Assembly: GCA_023252095.1 (NCBI GenBank)
Contig: JAHEXN010000220.1
Location: 1 to 5,879 of the forward strand
Direction: 5' to 3'
From: Actinomycetes bacterium
GTDB taxonomy: Bacteria > Actinomycetota > Actinomycetes > Propionibacteriales > Nocardioidaceae
Length of the DNA: 5,879 nucleotides
The position numbers and the translations under genes were made by a program. The number at the start of each line of letters is the position of its first letter. The first letter of the stretch is position 1. Shown here piece by piece: positions 1 to 5,694 of this stretch. The notes beneath the pieces were generated by a model. The model saw only the letters and a program-made list of their open reading frames with translations, did not search any database and was not told the origin of the DNA.

Positions 1-562
1 CCCGGACGTCGTGCCGACGCGCGATCTCAGCGACGTGCACGAGCTCGGGCCGCCCCGGGGCGATCGAGGTCGGGTTGTGCGGGTTGCAGAGCAGAAAGGT
101 CGCACGACCGGCGTGGGCCGCGAAGGCTTCGTCGAGCCGATCAAGGTCGAGGAGCCAGTTCTCGCCCAGCGGCACGTCGACCTGCCGCGCACCCACCAGA
201 GCAACGGCGTCGAAGAACGGCGGGTAGACCGGCGGGGTCACGATCACGACGGCGCGACGGGTCAGGCGCAGCGCCTCGACGACCCCCGTCATGACGTCGG
301 CCACGGGCAGTGCGACACCGGGTTCCCACGCCCAACGCCCGTGGGCGAACGCCCGGAACGCGTCGGCGAGCGCACCGTCCTCCGTGGGGTAGCCGAGGTC
401 GCCCGAGGCAGCGACGTCCTCCAGCACTCGGGTCACGGCCGGGGCAAGGGGAGCGTCCATCTCCGCGACCCAGAGCGGCAGGACGTCGGGGCCATGCGCC
501 GACCACTTCAGGCTGGTCCGGGCCCGAAGATCCAGCAGGGACAGCTCGCGCAGCGGTCGCAT
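1..562 (-). CDS. MalY/PatB-family PLP-dependent C-S lyase / class I-II aminotransferase (N-terminal 187 residues, cut by left edge)
   Basis: Reading the minus strand from the ATG at 562-560 gives 187 uninterrupted codons running off the left edge. Seen: an N-terminal block RTSLKWSAHGPDVLPLWVAEMD (residues 15-36, split here as RTSLKW and LPLWVAEMD), then LGYPTEDGAL (56-65), PPVYPPFF (110-117) and LLCNPHNPT (157-165), followed by HVAEIARRHDV at the cut. This block order is typical of MalY/PatB enzymes, which are fold-type I PLP proteins, usually cytoplasmic cystathionine beta-lyases or cysteine desulfhydrases of about 380-400 residues. The Schiff-base lysine lies in the missing half, so catalytic competence cannot be judged. 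The ATG at 562 is chosen because family homology begins a few residues later; no strong ribosome binding site is visible, and an in-frame CTG at 580-578 is a less likely alternative. Oddities: the usual NPxNPTG glycine is Ser166, and the loop before the PVYPPF strand (EALRLTRRAVVIV) looks about two residues short and lacks the usual Gly-Asp. The exact substrate is unknown. It is divergent from mrpA, and no functional link is evident. Confidence 0.88.
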   Translation of the reverse strand, partial: MRPLRELSLLDLRARTSLKWSAHGPDVLPLWVAEMDAPLAPAVTRVLEDVAASGDLGYPTEDGALADAFRAFAHGRWAWEPGVALPVADVMTGVVEALRLTRRAVVIVTPPVYPPFFDAVALVGARQVDVPLGENWLLDLDRLDEAFAAHAGRATFLLCNPHNPTSIAPGRPELVHVAEIARRHDVR

Positions 563-664
563 GGGGCCATCGTCCCGCAGTCGCCCACGAGGGGCATGGC
601 GAGGCTGCTTCCGAGCCAATCATCCGCCGCCCGGAGCCCGGCAGGGTCCCCCGCGACGAGCGGC

Positions 665-677
665 GACGCGACGCGTC
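665..677. repeat. Short inverted repeat GACGC-GAC-GCGTC upstream of the mrpA -10 box
   Basis: Two perfect 5-bp arms (665-669 and 673-677) flank a 3-nt spacer, ending 4 nt before the TAGACT box. The position, inside the expected -35/-10 spacer, is where a repressor could bind. In DNA this GC-rich, 5-bp arms arise easily by chance, so the operator reading is weak inference. Confidence 0.2.
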
Positions 678-681
678 CCGG

Positions 682-687
682 TAGACT
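682..687 (+). promoter_or_regulatory. Candidate -10 box (TAGACT) of the mrp operon promoter
   Basis: TAGACT fits the actinobacterial TANNNT -10 pattern and stands out in a GC-rich region. Its last T is followed by 9 nt before the mrpA ATG at 697, so a start site about 7 nt downstream would fall at roughly 694-697, giving a leaderless or nearly leaderless mRNA. This agrees with the absence of a good Shine-Dalgarno sequence (only GGA at 688-690). No TTGAC-like -35 is recognisable around 658-665. The TAG of this box is also an in-frame stop upstream of mrpA. Confidence 0.5.
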
Positions 688-696
688 GGACGTCGG

Positions 697-3036
697 ATGA
701 TCACCCTGCTGACTGCGCACCTCGTTGCCGCAGCGGGGGCCCCTGCCCTGGTCCGACTCCTCGACCGCCGGGCGTTCCTGGTGCTCGCCTTGGTGCCGGC
801 CGCGTGCTTCGCGTGGCTACTTCCCCAGGTCGTGGCCGGCGACCTCGTGACGCAGGACGTCGAGTGGGTTCCCGGCCTGGGGCTGGACATCTCGCTGCGC
901 CTGGGCGAGGTCAGCGGGCCGTTCTCCCTCCTGGTCACGGGCGTCGGCGCGCTCGTGCTGTTCTACTGCGGCTGGTACTTCAAGCCCGGCGACACCGAGA
1001 TCTGGCGCTTCAGCGCGGTCTTCACGGCCTTCGCGGGTGCGATGCTCGGCCTCGTCCTGTCCGACAACGTCTATCTGCTCTACGTGTTCTGGGAGCTCAC
1101 GACGGTCCTGTCGTACCTGCTCGTGGGACACAACCCCGAGCGCCGCGCCAACCGCCGCGCCGCCATGAACGCGCTGCTCGTCACGACGCTCGGCGGGCTG
1201 GCGATGCTCGCGGGTCTGGTGATCCTGCACCTCACGTCGGGCTCGCCACTGCTGAGCGAGATCGTCGCGAATCCGCCCGAGGCCACCACCGCGGTGCAGG
1301 TCGCCGTCGCCCTGGCACTCGTCGGCGCCGTCTCGAAGTCGGCGCTCGTCCCGTTCCACTTCTGGCTGCCGGGCGCGATGGCCGCACCCACCCCGGTCAG
1401 CGCCTACCTTCACGCCGCGGCCATGGTCAAGGCCGGCATCTTCCTGGTCGCCGTGCTGGCGCCGGCCTATGCCGACCTCGCGTGGTGGCGCCCCGTGCTC
1501 GTGACCCTCGGCCTCGTCACGATGGTCGTCGGCGGCCTGCGGGCGCTGCGCCAGTACGACGTCAAGCTCCTCCTCGCGTACGGCACCGTCAGCCAGCTCG
1601 GGTTCCTGACCCTGATCGCCTCGATCGGCACGCGCTCGGCCGCCGTCGCCGGCCTGGCGATGGTCGTGGCTCACGCGCTCTTCAAGTCCACCCTGTTCCT
1701 CGTGGTCGGCATCATCGACCGCAGCGCGGGCACCCGCGACCTCCGCGACCTGTCCGGCCTGTGGCGCCTGCTGCCCTGGCCGTTCGCTGCGGCCGTCGTG
1801 GCCGGCGCCTCGATGGCCGGTATCCCGCCCGCCTTCGGCTTCGTCGCGAAGGAGGCCGTGCTCGCGTCCATCGAGGACCTCGGCACCGACACCGGCGCCG
1901 GCTGGGGCGTGGTGGCCCTCGGCGGCATCGTGGTCGGCACGATCCTCACGGTCGCGTACACCGCCCGGTTCGTCTGGGGCGCGTTCGCCACCAAGGCCGA
2001 CGTTCCGCCGTGCGACATCATGCGTCGCTCGCCGTGGTTCGTCGTCCCGCCCGTGATCCTCGCCGCGGCCTCGATCGTCGCCGGGTTCGCGGGTCCGTGG
2101 TTCACCGAGATCCTCGGCCGCGCCGGCGAGGCGTACCCCGCAGGAGCCCACGAGCTCGAGCTCACGCTGTGGCACGGCGTCAACCTGCCACTCCTGCTCT
2201 CGCTCACGACGATCGTGCTCGGCATCGCGCTGTTCGTGGCCCGTCGCCCCGTCGCCGCGGTCCAGCACGCGCTGACCGACCGGCTGCCGATGCCCGACGC
2301 CGAGCAGTCGTACTACGCCGTGGTGCGCGGGGTCGAGCGCGTGTCGATCGAGCTCACGGGCCGGGTGCAGCGTGGTTCACTGCCGTTCTACCTCGGCACG
2401 ATCATCGTGGTGCTGGCCCTCGTGCCGGGCTCGATGCTCGTCCGCGCGTTCGCCCTCCGCGAGGGCGAGCTACGCCTGGACTTCGCCGACCGTCCCGCCC
2501 AGGTCGTGGTCGTGGCGCTCGTGGTCGTGGCAGCCATCGCCGCGGTCCGCTCGCGCCGCCGCCTGCGCGCCGTGCTGCTCGTGGGGGTCACGGGCTACGG
2601 CACCGCGATGCTGTTCGTGCTGCACGGCGCGCCCGACCTCGCCCTGACCCAGGTGCTCGTCGAGACGTTCCTGCTCGTCACGTTCGTCCTGGTGCTGCGG
2701 CGGCTCCCCCCGTTCTTCTCCGAGCGACCGTTCACGGCCGACCGCTGGGTGCGCGTCACGGCCGGCGTCGTCGTGGGCGGCGTCGTGGCCGGGCTCGCGT
2801 TGCTCACGGCCGCCTCCCGCACGGCTGAGCCCATCGGACCCCGCTTCGCCGAGCCCGCCGTGAGCTACGGCGGCGGCTACAACATCGTCAACATCACGCT
2901 CGTCGACATCCGCGCCTGGGACACCCTCGGGGAGCTGTCGGTCCTGGTCGTCGCGGCCACGGGCGTCGCCAGCCTGATCCACCTGCTCACCGACCGGGCC
3001 GAGCGCATCACGCGAGTCCCGGCGGACTCAGGCTAG
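697..3036 (+). CDS. mrpA: Mrp-type Na+/H+ antiporter subunit A (MrpA/MnhA/ShaA)
   Basis: Largest subunit of the multisubunit Mrp cation/proton antiporter in the cytoplasmic membrane, homologous to complex I NuoL. The 779 residues match separate MrpA proteins (about 800). The N-terminal part (about 1-520) is the antiporter domain. It contains FWELTT with the conserved membrane Glu133, SKSALVPFHFWLP with Lys214, HAAAMVKAG with His239 and Lys245, DVKLLLAYGTVSQLGF with Lys290, HALFKSTLFL with His326 and Lys330, and GFVAKEAVL with Lys385; these are the charged residues expected of a proton path. The C-terminal part adds an MbhD-like domain (about 600-672, GAPDLALTQVLVET with Asp647 and Glu656) and an MbhE-like domain (about 687-768, VNITLVDIRAWDTLGE). 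The start is certain within reason: an in-frame TAG at 682-684 leaves ATG 697 as the most upstream candidate, and MITLLTAHLVAAAGAPAL is a typical MrpA N-terminus. It ends in TAG, whereas every other complete frame here ends in TGA. mrpB follows in the same frame 27 nt later. Confidence 0.97.
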   Translation: MITLLTAHLVAAAGAPALVRLLDRRAFLVLALVPAACFAWLLPQVVAGDLVTQDVEWVPGLGLDISLRLGEVSGPFSLLVTGVGALVLFYCGWYFKPGDTEIWRFSAVFTAFAGAMLGLVLSDNVYLLYVFWELTTVLSYLLVGHNPERRANRRAAMNALLVTTLGGLAMLAGLVILHLTSGSPLLSEIVANPPEATTAVQVAVALALVGAVSKSALVPFHFWLPGAMAAPTPVSAYLHAAAMVKAGIFLVAVLAPAYADLAWWRPVLVTLGLVTMVVGGLRALRQYDVKLLLAYGTVSQLGFLTLIASIGTRSAAVAGLAMVVAHALFKSTLFLVVGIIDRSAGTRDLRDLSGLWRLLPWPFAAAVVAGASMAGIPPAFGFVAKEAVLASIEDLGTDTGAGWGVVALGGIVVGTILTVAYTARFVWGAFATKADVPPCDIMRRSPWFVVPPVILAAASIVAGFAGPWFTEILGRAGEAYPAGAHELELTLWHGVNLPLLLSLTTIVLGIALFVARRPVAAVQHALTDRLPMPDAEQSYYAVVRGVERVSIELTGRVQRGSLPFYLGTIIVVLALVPGSMLVRAFALREGELRLDFADRPAQVVVVALVVVAAIAAVRSRRRLRAVLLVGVTGYGTAMLFVLHGAPDLALTQVLVETFLLVTFVLVLRRLPPFFSERPFTADRWVRVTAGVVVGGVVAGLALLTAASRTAEPIGPRFAEPAVSYGGGYNIVNITLVDIRAWDTLGELSVLVVAATGVASLIHLLTDRAERITRVPADSG

Positions 3037-3063
3037 CAGCGGTGGCTCCAGCGGGTCGAGTCC

Positions 3064-3531
3064 GTGCGCTCCGCGCGCCGCTCGGTGGTCTTCGAGGTCG
3101 TGACCCGGCTGGTCTTCCACGCCGTCATCATCTACTCGATCTACATCATGCTCGTGGGCCACTACGAGCCCGGCGGAGGCTTCGCCGGCGGCCTGATCGC
3201 CGGACTCGCGCTGATGGTGCGGTACCTCGTGGGCGGGCGCAAGGAGCTCGACGCCGCCGCGCCCGTCGACGCCGGCCTCGTGCTCGGCCTCGGCCTGGCC
3301 GTCGCGGCCCTCGCCGGCCTGCTCCCGACACTGCTCGGTGGAGGCGTCCTGCAGAGCGCGATCATCGACATCCCGCTCGGTCCGCTCGGCGAGCTGCACC
3401 TCGTCACGTCGGTCTTCTTCGACATCGGCGTCTACCTCGTCGTGATCGGCCTGGCGCTCGACGTGCTCCGCAGCCTTGGCGGCGGCATCGACCAGCACGT
3501 CGCCGACGAGGACGAGGCGGTGGGCGTGTGA
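3064..3531 (+). CDS. mrpB: Mrp-type Na+/H+ antiporter subunit B (MrpB/MnhB)
   Basis: Small integral membrane subunit needed for assembly and activity of the Mrp complex. The 155 residues show the family hallmarks: FHAVIIYSIYIMLVGH, then GHYEPGGGFAGGL (32-44), and TSVFFDIGVYLVVIGLALD (115-133). About four membrane segments are visible (roughly 13-31, 40-56, 70-92, 112-135), followed by a short acidic tail. MrpB proteins are usually about 140 residues, so the length is normal. The start is GTG 3064: it is the only start-like codon between the mrpA TAG and the conserved core, apart from a later GTG at 3085 that would trim seven residues. The Shine-Dalgarno is weak (GGGTCGAG just upstream), so translation may depend on ribosomes finishing mrpA 27 nt before. 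It shares its reading frame with mrpA. The stop TGA overlaps a possible GTG start of a small ORF. Confidence 0.95.
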   Translation: MRSARRSVVFEVVTRLVFHAVIIYSIYIMLVGHYEPGGGFAGGLIAGLALMVRYLVGGRKELDAAAPVDAGLVLGLGLAVAALAGLLPTLLGGGVLQSAIIDIPLGPLGELHLVTSVFFDIGVYLVVIGLALDVLRSLGGGIDQHVADEDEAVGV

Positions 3532-3635
3532 ACGAGCACGTGACCCCGCCGGCTGAGGTGCGAGGAGCCCTGGCGACGAGCCTCGAAGCCACAGACCCCT
3601 ACGCGGCGGACGATCGGATGGTGAGGACGTCATGA
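3528..3635 (+). CDS. Possible small ORF (35 aa) linking mrpB and mrpC, unrecognised
   Basis: I do not recognise this peptide. It begins with GTG at 3528, sharing GTGA (3528-3531) with the mrpB stop, and ends with TGA at 3633-3635, sharing ATGA (3632-3635) with the mrpC start. It therefore fills the whole gap with the 4-nt coupling used elsewhere in this operon (mrpC-mrpD, mrpD-mrpE). The product begins MNEHVTPPAEV and ends YAADDRMVRTS. It is hydrophilic, with no membrane segment and no Cys. A weak purine-rich site (GAGGCGG, 3514-3520) precedes it. Against reality: codons such as CGA, GGA, ACA, AGG, GAA and TCA are more common than in its neighbours, and by count 7 of 35 third positions are A or T. 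It could instead be a non-coding spacer or a lost C-terminal extension of MrpB in the -1 frame. Translation of the stretch could also simply carry ribosomes to mrpC. Confidence 0.35.
   Translation: MNEHVTPPAEVRGALATSLEATDPYAADDRMVRTS
3623..3627 (+). promoter_or_regulatory. Ribosome binding site of mrpC (GAGGA)
   Basis: GAGGA lies 4 nt before the ATG at 3632. It fixes this start, since the mrpC frame offers no upstream ATG or GTG before a TGA at 3554-3556. Confidence 0.7.
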
Positions 3636-4129
3636 GCGTCGACCTGGCCCTGATCATCGCGATCGGCGTGCTCGTGGCGTGCGGCACGACGCTCGTGCTG
3701 GAGCGCAGCCTGACGCGCATCCTCGTGGGATTCGTCCTGCTCGGCAACGGCGTCAACCTGTTCTTCATCGTCGCCTCCGGCCCGCCCGGCGCCGCCCCCA
3801 TCGTGGGAGCGTCCGACGAGCGCATGGCTGACCCGCTGCCCCAGGCCATGGCGCTCACCGCCATCGTCATCACGCTGGGCGTCACCGCGTTCGGGCTCGC
3901 GCTGGCCTATCGCACGTGGCAGCTCGAGGGGCACGACGACGTGCAGGACGACGTCGAGGACGCCCTCGTGATCCGGCGCGCCGAGCGCGACGACACCTCG
4001 GCCAGCTTCGACGAGGTCGACGAGTCGCTCCCCGAGGAGGAGGGCGCCGACCTCCCGGCGGTCGACGACGAGGTCACGCGCGAGAACGACGAGGACCACG
4101 AGAGCCCCGACGACGGAGACCCCCGATGA
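3632..4129 (+). CDS. mrpC: Mrp-type Na+/H+ antiporter subunit C (MrpC/MnhC), NuoK-like, with long acidic tail
   Basis: Membrane subunit homologous to complex I NuoK, sitting beside MrpD and MrpA in the complex. The core (residues 1-96) has the three expected helices: LALIIAIGVLVACGTTLVL (5-23), LTRILVGFVLLGNGVNLFFI (27-46) and AMALTAIVITLGVTAFGLAL (72-91). The signature DPLPQAMALTAIVI (67-80) precedes and enters helix 3. Family members are often about 115 residues; here a further 65-70 residues follow. By my count the tail from 101 to 165 holds 28 Asp/Glu against 5 Arg and no Lys, and it opens with HDDVQDDVED. By analogy with NuoK it probably lies in the cytoplasm. Such tails occur on actinobacterial MrpC proteins as far as I recall, so this may be a lineage feature. 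The start is fixed by GAGGA at 3623-3627. The stop overlaps the mrpD start (ATGA, 4126-4129), suggesting coupled translation. Confidence 0.95.
   Translation: MSVDLALIIAIGVLVACGTTLVLERSLTRILVGFVLLGNGVNLFFIVASGPPGAAPIVGASDERMADPLPQAMALTAIVITLGVTAFGLALAYRTWQLEGHDDVQDDVEDALVIRRAERDDTSASFDEVDESLPEEEGADLPAVDDEVTRENDEDHESPDDGDPR
4115..4118 (+). promoter_or_regulatory. Ribosome binding site of mrpD (GGAG)
   Basis: GGAG within GACGGAGACC lies 7 nt before the ATG at 4126, inside the mrpC tail. It supports 4126 rather than any earlier start in the same open frame, which extends upstream only because GC-rich DNA has few stops. Confidence 0.75.
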
Positions 4130-5694
4130 ACCACCTCGCGAGCCAGCTCGTGCTGGTGCCGGTCATCCTGCCGCTGCTCGGCGCGGGCCTCTGTCTGGCG
4201 TTCGGCCGCTCGGCCCGCGCGCAGCGCATCATCAGCATCGTGACGCTGTCGATCGTCGTCGTCGCGGCGGGCGCCCTGCTCTGGCGCGCCGACCAGTTCG
4301 GCCCGCAGGCCGTCAACGTCGGCGGCTGGCCCGCCGAGCTCGGCATCAGCCTCGTCGCCGACCGGCTCTCGGCACTGCTGCTCGTGGTCTCCACGGTCGT
4401 GACGCTGTCGGTGCTGCTGTACTCCTTCGGCCAGGGCATCGTCGAGTTCGGGCGCGACACCCCGCTGTCGGTCTTCCACCCGACCTTCCTGGTGCTGAGC
4501 GCGGGCGTCTCGGCGGCCTTCCTGTCGGCCGACCTGTTCAACCTGTTCGTCGGCTTCGAGATCCTGCTGGCCGCGAGCTACGTGCTGATCACCCTGGGCG
4601 GCACCGAGGCGCGCGTCCGCGCGGGCACGATCTACGTCATCGTCAGCCTGATCTCGTCGGTGCTGTTCCTGATCTCGATCGCCGCGGTCTACGCCGCCAC
4701 TGGCACGGTCAACCTCGCGGCCCTGCCCGAGCGCATCGCGGCCCTGCCCGAGCCGCTCCAGCTCGTGCTGCAGCTCATGCTGCTGCTCACGTTCTCGATC
4801 AAGGCCGCGGTCTTCCCGCTGTCTGCCTGGCTGCCTGACTCCTACCCCACCGCCCCGGCGCCGGTCACGGCGGTGTTCGCGGGACTGCTCACCAAGGTCG
4901 GCATCTACGCGATCATCCGCGTGCAGACCACGGTGTTCCCCGACCAGCCGCTGCGCACGCTCCTGCTGTGCGCCGCGATCCTCACGATGGTCGTCGGCAT
5001 CCTCGGCGCGGTCGCGCAGTCCGACATCAAACGTCTGCTGTCGTTCACGCTCGTGAGCCACATCGGCTACATGCTGTTCGGCATCGCCCTCGCGACCGAG
5101 GCGGGCTACGCCGGCGCGATCTTCTACGTCGTCCACCACATCACGGTGCAGACGGCCCTGTTCCTGGTCGCGGGGTTGATCGAGTACCGCACCGGCACGA
5201 CCCAGCTGGACCGGCTCGGCGGGCTCGCGCGCGCGGCTCCGGTCCTGGCCGTCCTGTTCTTCGTCCCGGCCATGAACCTGGCCGGCATCCCTCCGTTCTC
5301 GGGGTTCCTCGGCAAGCTCGCCCTGATCCAAGCCGGAACCGAGTCGGGCGACTGGCTCGCCTACTCGGGTGTCGGTGCAGGCCTGGCCGTGAGCCTGCTG
5401 ACGCTCTACGCCGTCGCGAAGGCCTGGAACCGTGCCTTCTGGCAGCCGCGCGACGAGCACGTCGACGACGACGTGCCTTCGACCGGTGCCCTGCACCCCG
5501 GGCAGAACACCGTCACGGAGGACAAGGTCCTGCGACTCCCCCGCGGCATGGCCCTGCCGACCCTCGCCCTCGTGGCGTTCTCGGTGGCGCTCACGGTGGC
5601 CGCCGGACCGCTCATCGGCGTCAGCCAGCGCGCGGCCGACGAGCTCGTGGAGCGCACCCCCTACATCGACGCCGTGCTGGGTGATGTGCCGTGA
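4126..5694 (+). CDS. mrpD: Mrp-type Na+/H+ antiporter subunit D (MrpD/MnhD)
   Basis: Second antiporter-like subunit of the Mrp complex, homologous to NuoM/NuoN and paralogous to the N-terminal part of MrpA. The 522 residues are slightly longer than the usual 490-500. Seen: FNLFVGFEILLAASYVL with membrane Glu145, FSIKAAVFPLSAWLPDSYP with Lys226, FAGLLTKVGIYAIIR with Lys257, SDIKRLLSFTLVSHIGYM with Lys302 and His312, VVHHITVQTALFLVAGLIE with His337 and His338, and GIPPFSGFLGKLALI with Lys397. These match the Glu/Lys/His series of proton-pumping antiporter modules. About 14 helices are expected from the hydrophobic pattern. A hydrophilic loop at about 438-472, containing DEHVDDDV, precedes the last helix (about 475-496). 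The ATG at 4126 is chosen over upstream codons because of the GGAG site at 4115-4118, the ATGA overlap with mrpC and a normal N-terminus (MNHLASQLVLVPVILPLLGA). The stop overlaps the mrpE GTG. Confidence 0.96.
   Translation: MNHLASQLVLVPVILPLLGAGLCLAFGRSARAQRIISIVTLSIVVVAAGALLWRADQFGPQAVNVGGWPAELGISLVADRLSALLLVVSTVVTLSVLLYSFGQGIVEFGRDTPLSVFHPTFLVLSAGVSAAFLSADLFNLFVGFEILLAASYVLITLGGTEARVRAGTIYVIVSLISSVLFLISIAAVYAATGTVNLAALPERIAALPEPLQLVLQLMLLLTFSIKAAVFPLSAWLPDSYPTAPAPVTAVFAGLLTKVGIYAIIRVQTTVFPDQPLRTLLLCAAILTMVVGILGAVAQSDIKRLLSFTLVSHIGYMLFGIALATEAGYAGAIFYVVHHITVQTALFLVAGLIEYRTGTTQLDRLGGLARAAPVLAVLFFVPAMNLAGIPPFSGFLGKLALIQAGTESGDWLAYSGVGAGLAVSLLTLYAVAKAWNRAFWQPRDEHVDDDVPSTGALHPGQNTVTEDKVLRLPRGMALPTLALVAFSVALTVAAGPLIGVSQRAADELVERTPYIDAVLGDVP
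4715..4753 (+). repeat. 18-bp direct repeat in mrpD, offset 21 bp
   Basis: The 18-mer TCGCGGCCCTGCCCGAGC occurs at 4715-4732 and again at 4736-4753. The 21-bp offset is exactly seven codons and gives AALPERI followed by AALPEPL in a loop between two MrpD helices (about residues 198-212). It looks like a small in-frame tandem duplication that keeps the frame. Confidence 0.85.

Larger units (their letters stand above)
563..696. other. Divergent intergenic region between the C-S lyase gene and mrpA
   Basis: These 134 nt separate the two divergently transcribed genes and should hold both promoters. On the plus strand the only promoter-like element I can point to is the TAGACT box at 682-687. On the minus strand I see no convincing -10/-35 pair upstream of 562. 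A short inverted repeat lies at 665-677. I see no riboswitch-like structure, no tRNA and no terminator, and none is expected between divergent genes. Confidence 0.7.

Noticed and set aside
141..938. Minus-strand ORF crossing the intergenic region and both gene starts
   Set aside because: It is out of frame with the minus-strand lyase, whose motifs (VYPPFF, CNPHNPT) occur in another frame, and its composition is that of a shadow.
817..2268. Long minus-strand ORF (483 codons) opposite mrpA
   Set aside because: Its product is a monotonous Asp/Glu/Arg/His/Gln/Gly-rich sequence, the expected antisense shadow of GC-rich codons for Leu, Val and Ala. The plus strand is a clear MrpA.
2506..2531. Repeated GTGGTCGTGGC (2506-2516 and 2521-2531)
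   Set aside because: It is a run of valine codons in a membrane helix of the MbhD-like domain, explained by amino acid content and codon bias.
561..2828. 755-codon plus-strand ORF in a second frame over mrpA
   Set aside because: Arg/Pro/Gly/Ala-rich with no motif. It begins opposite the C-S lyase start and runs out of frame through mrpA, so it is a GC-driven open frame.
3042..3635. 197-codon ORF overlapping all of mrpB
   Set aside because: The part over mrpB is an Arg-rich shadow. Only its last 36 codons, from GTG 3528, are worth considering, and those are reported separately.
3916..4125. Upstream extension of mrpD into mrpC
   Set aside because: The extension is Arg-rich and hydrophilic with no family match. 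The GGAG site and ATGA overlap place the start at 4126.
3907..5496. Long minus-strand ORF (529 codons) opposite mrpC-mrpD
   Set aside because: Same antisense-shadow composition with no recognisable domain; MrpD on the plus strand explains the region.
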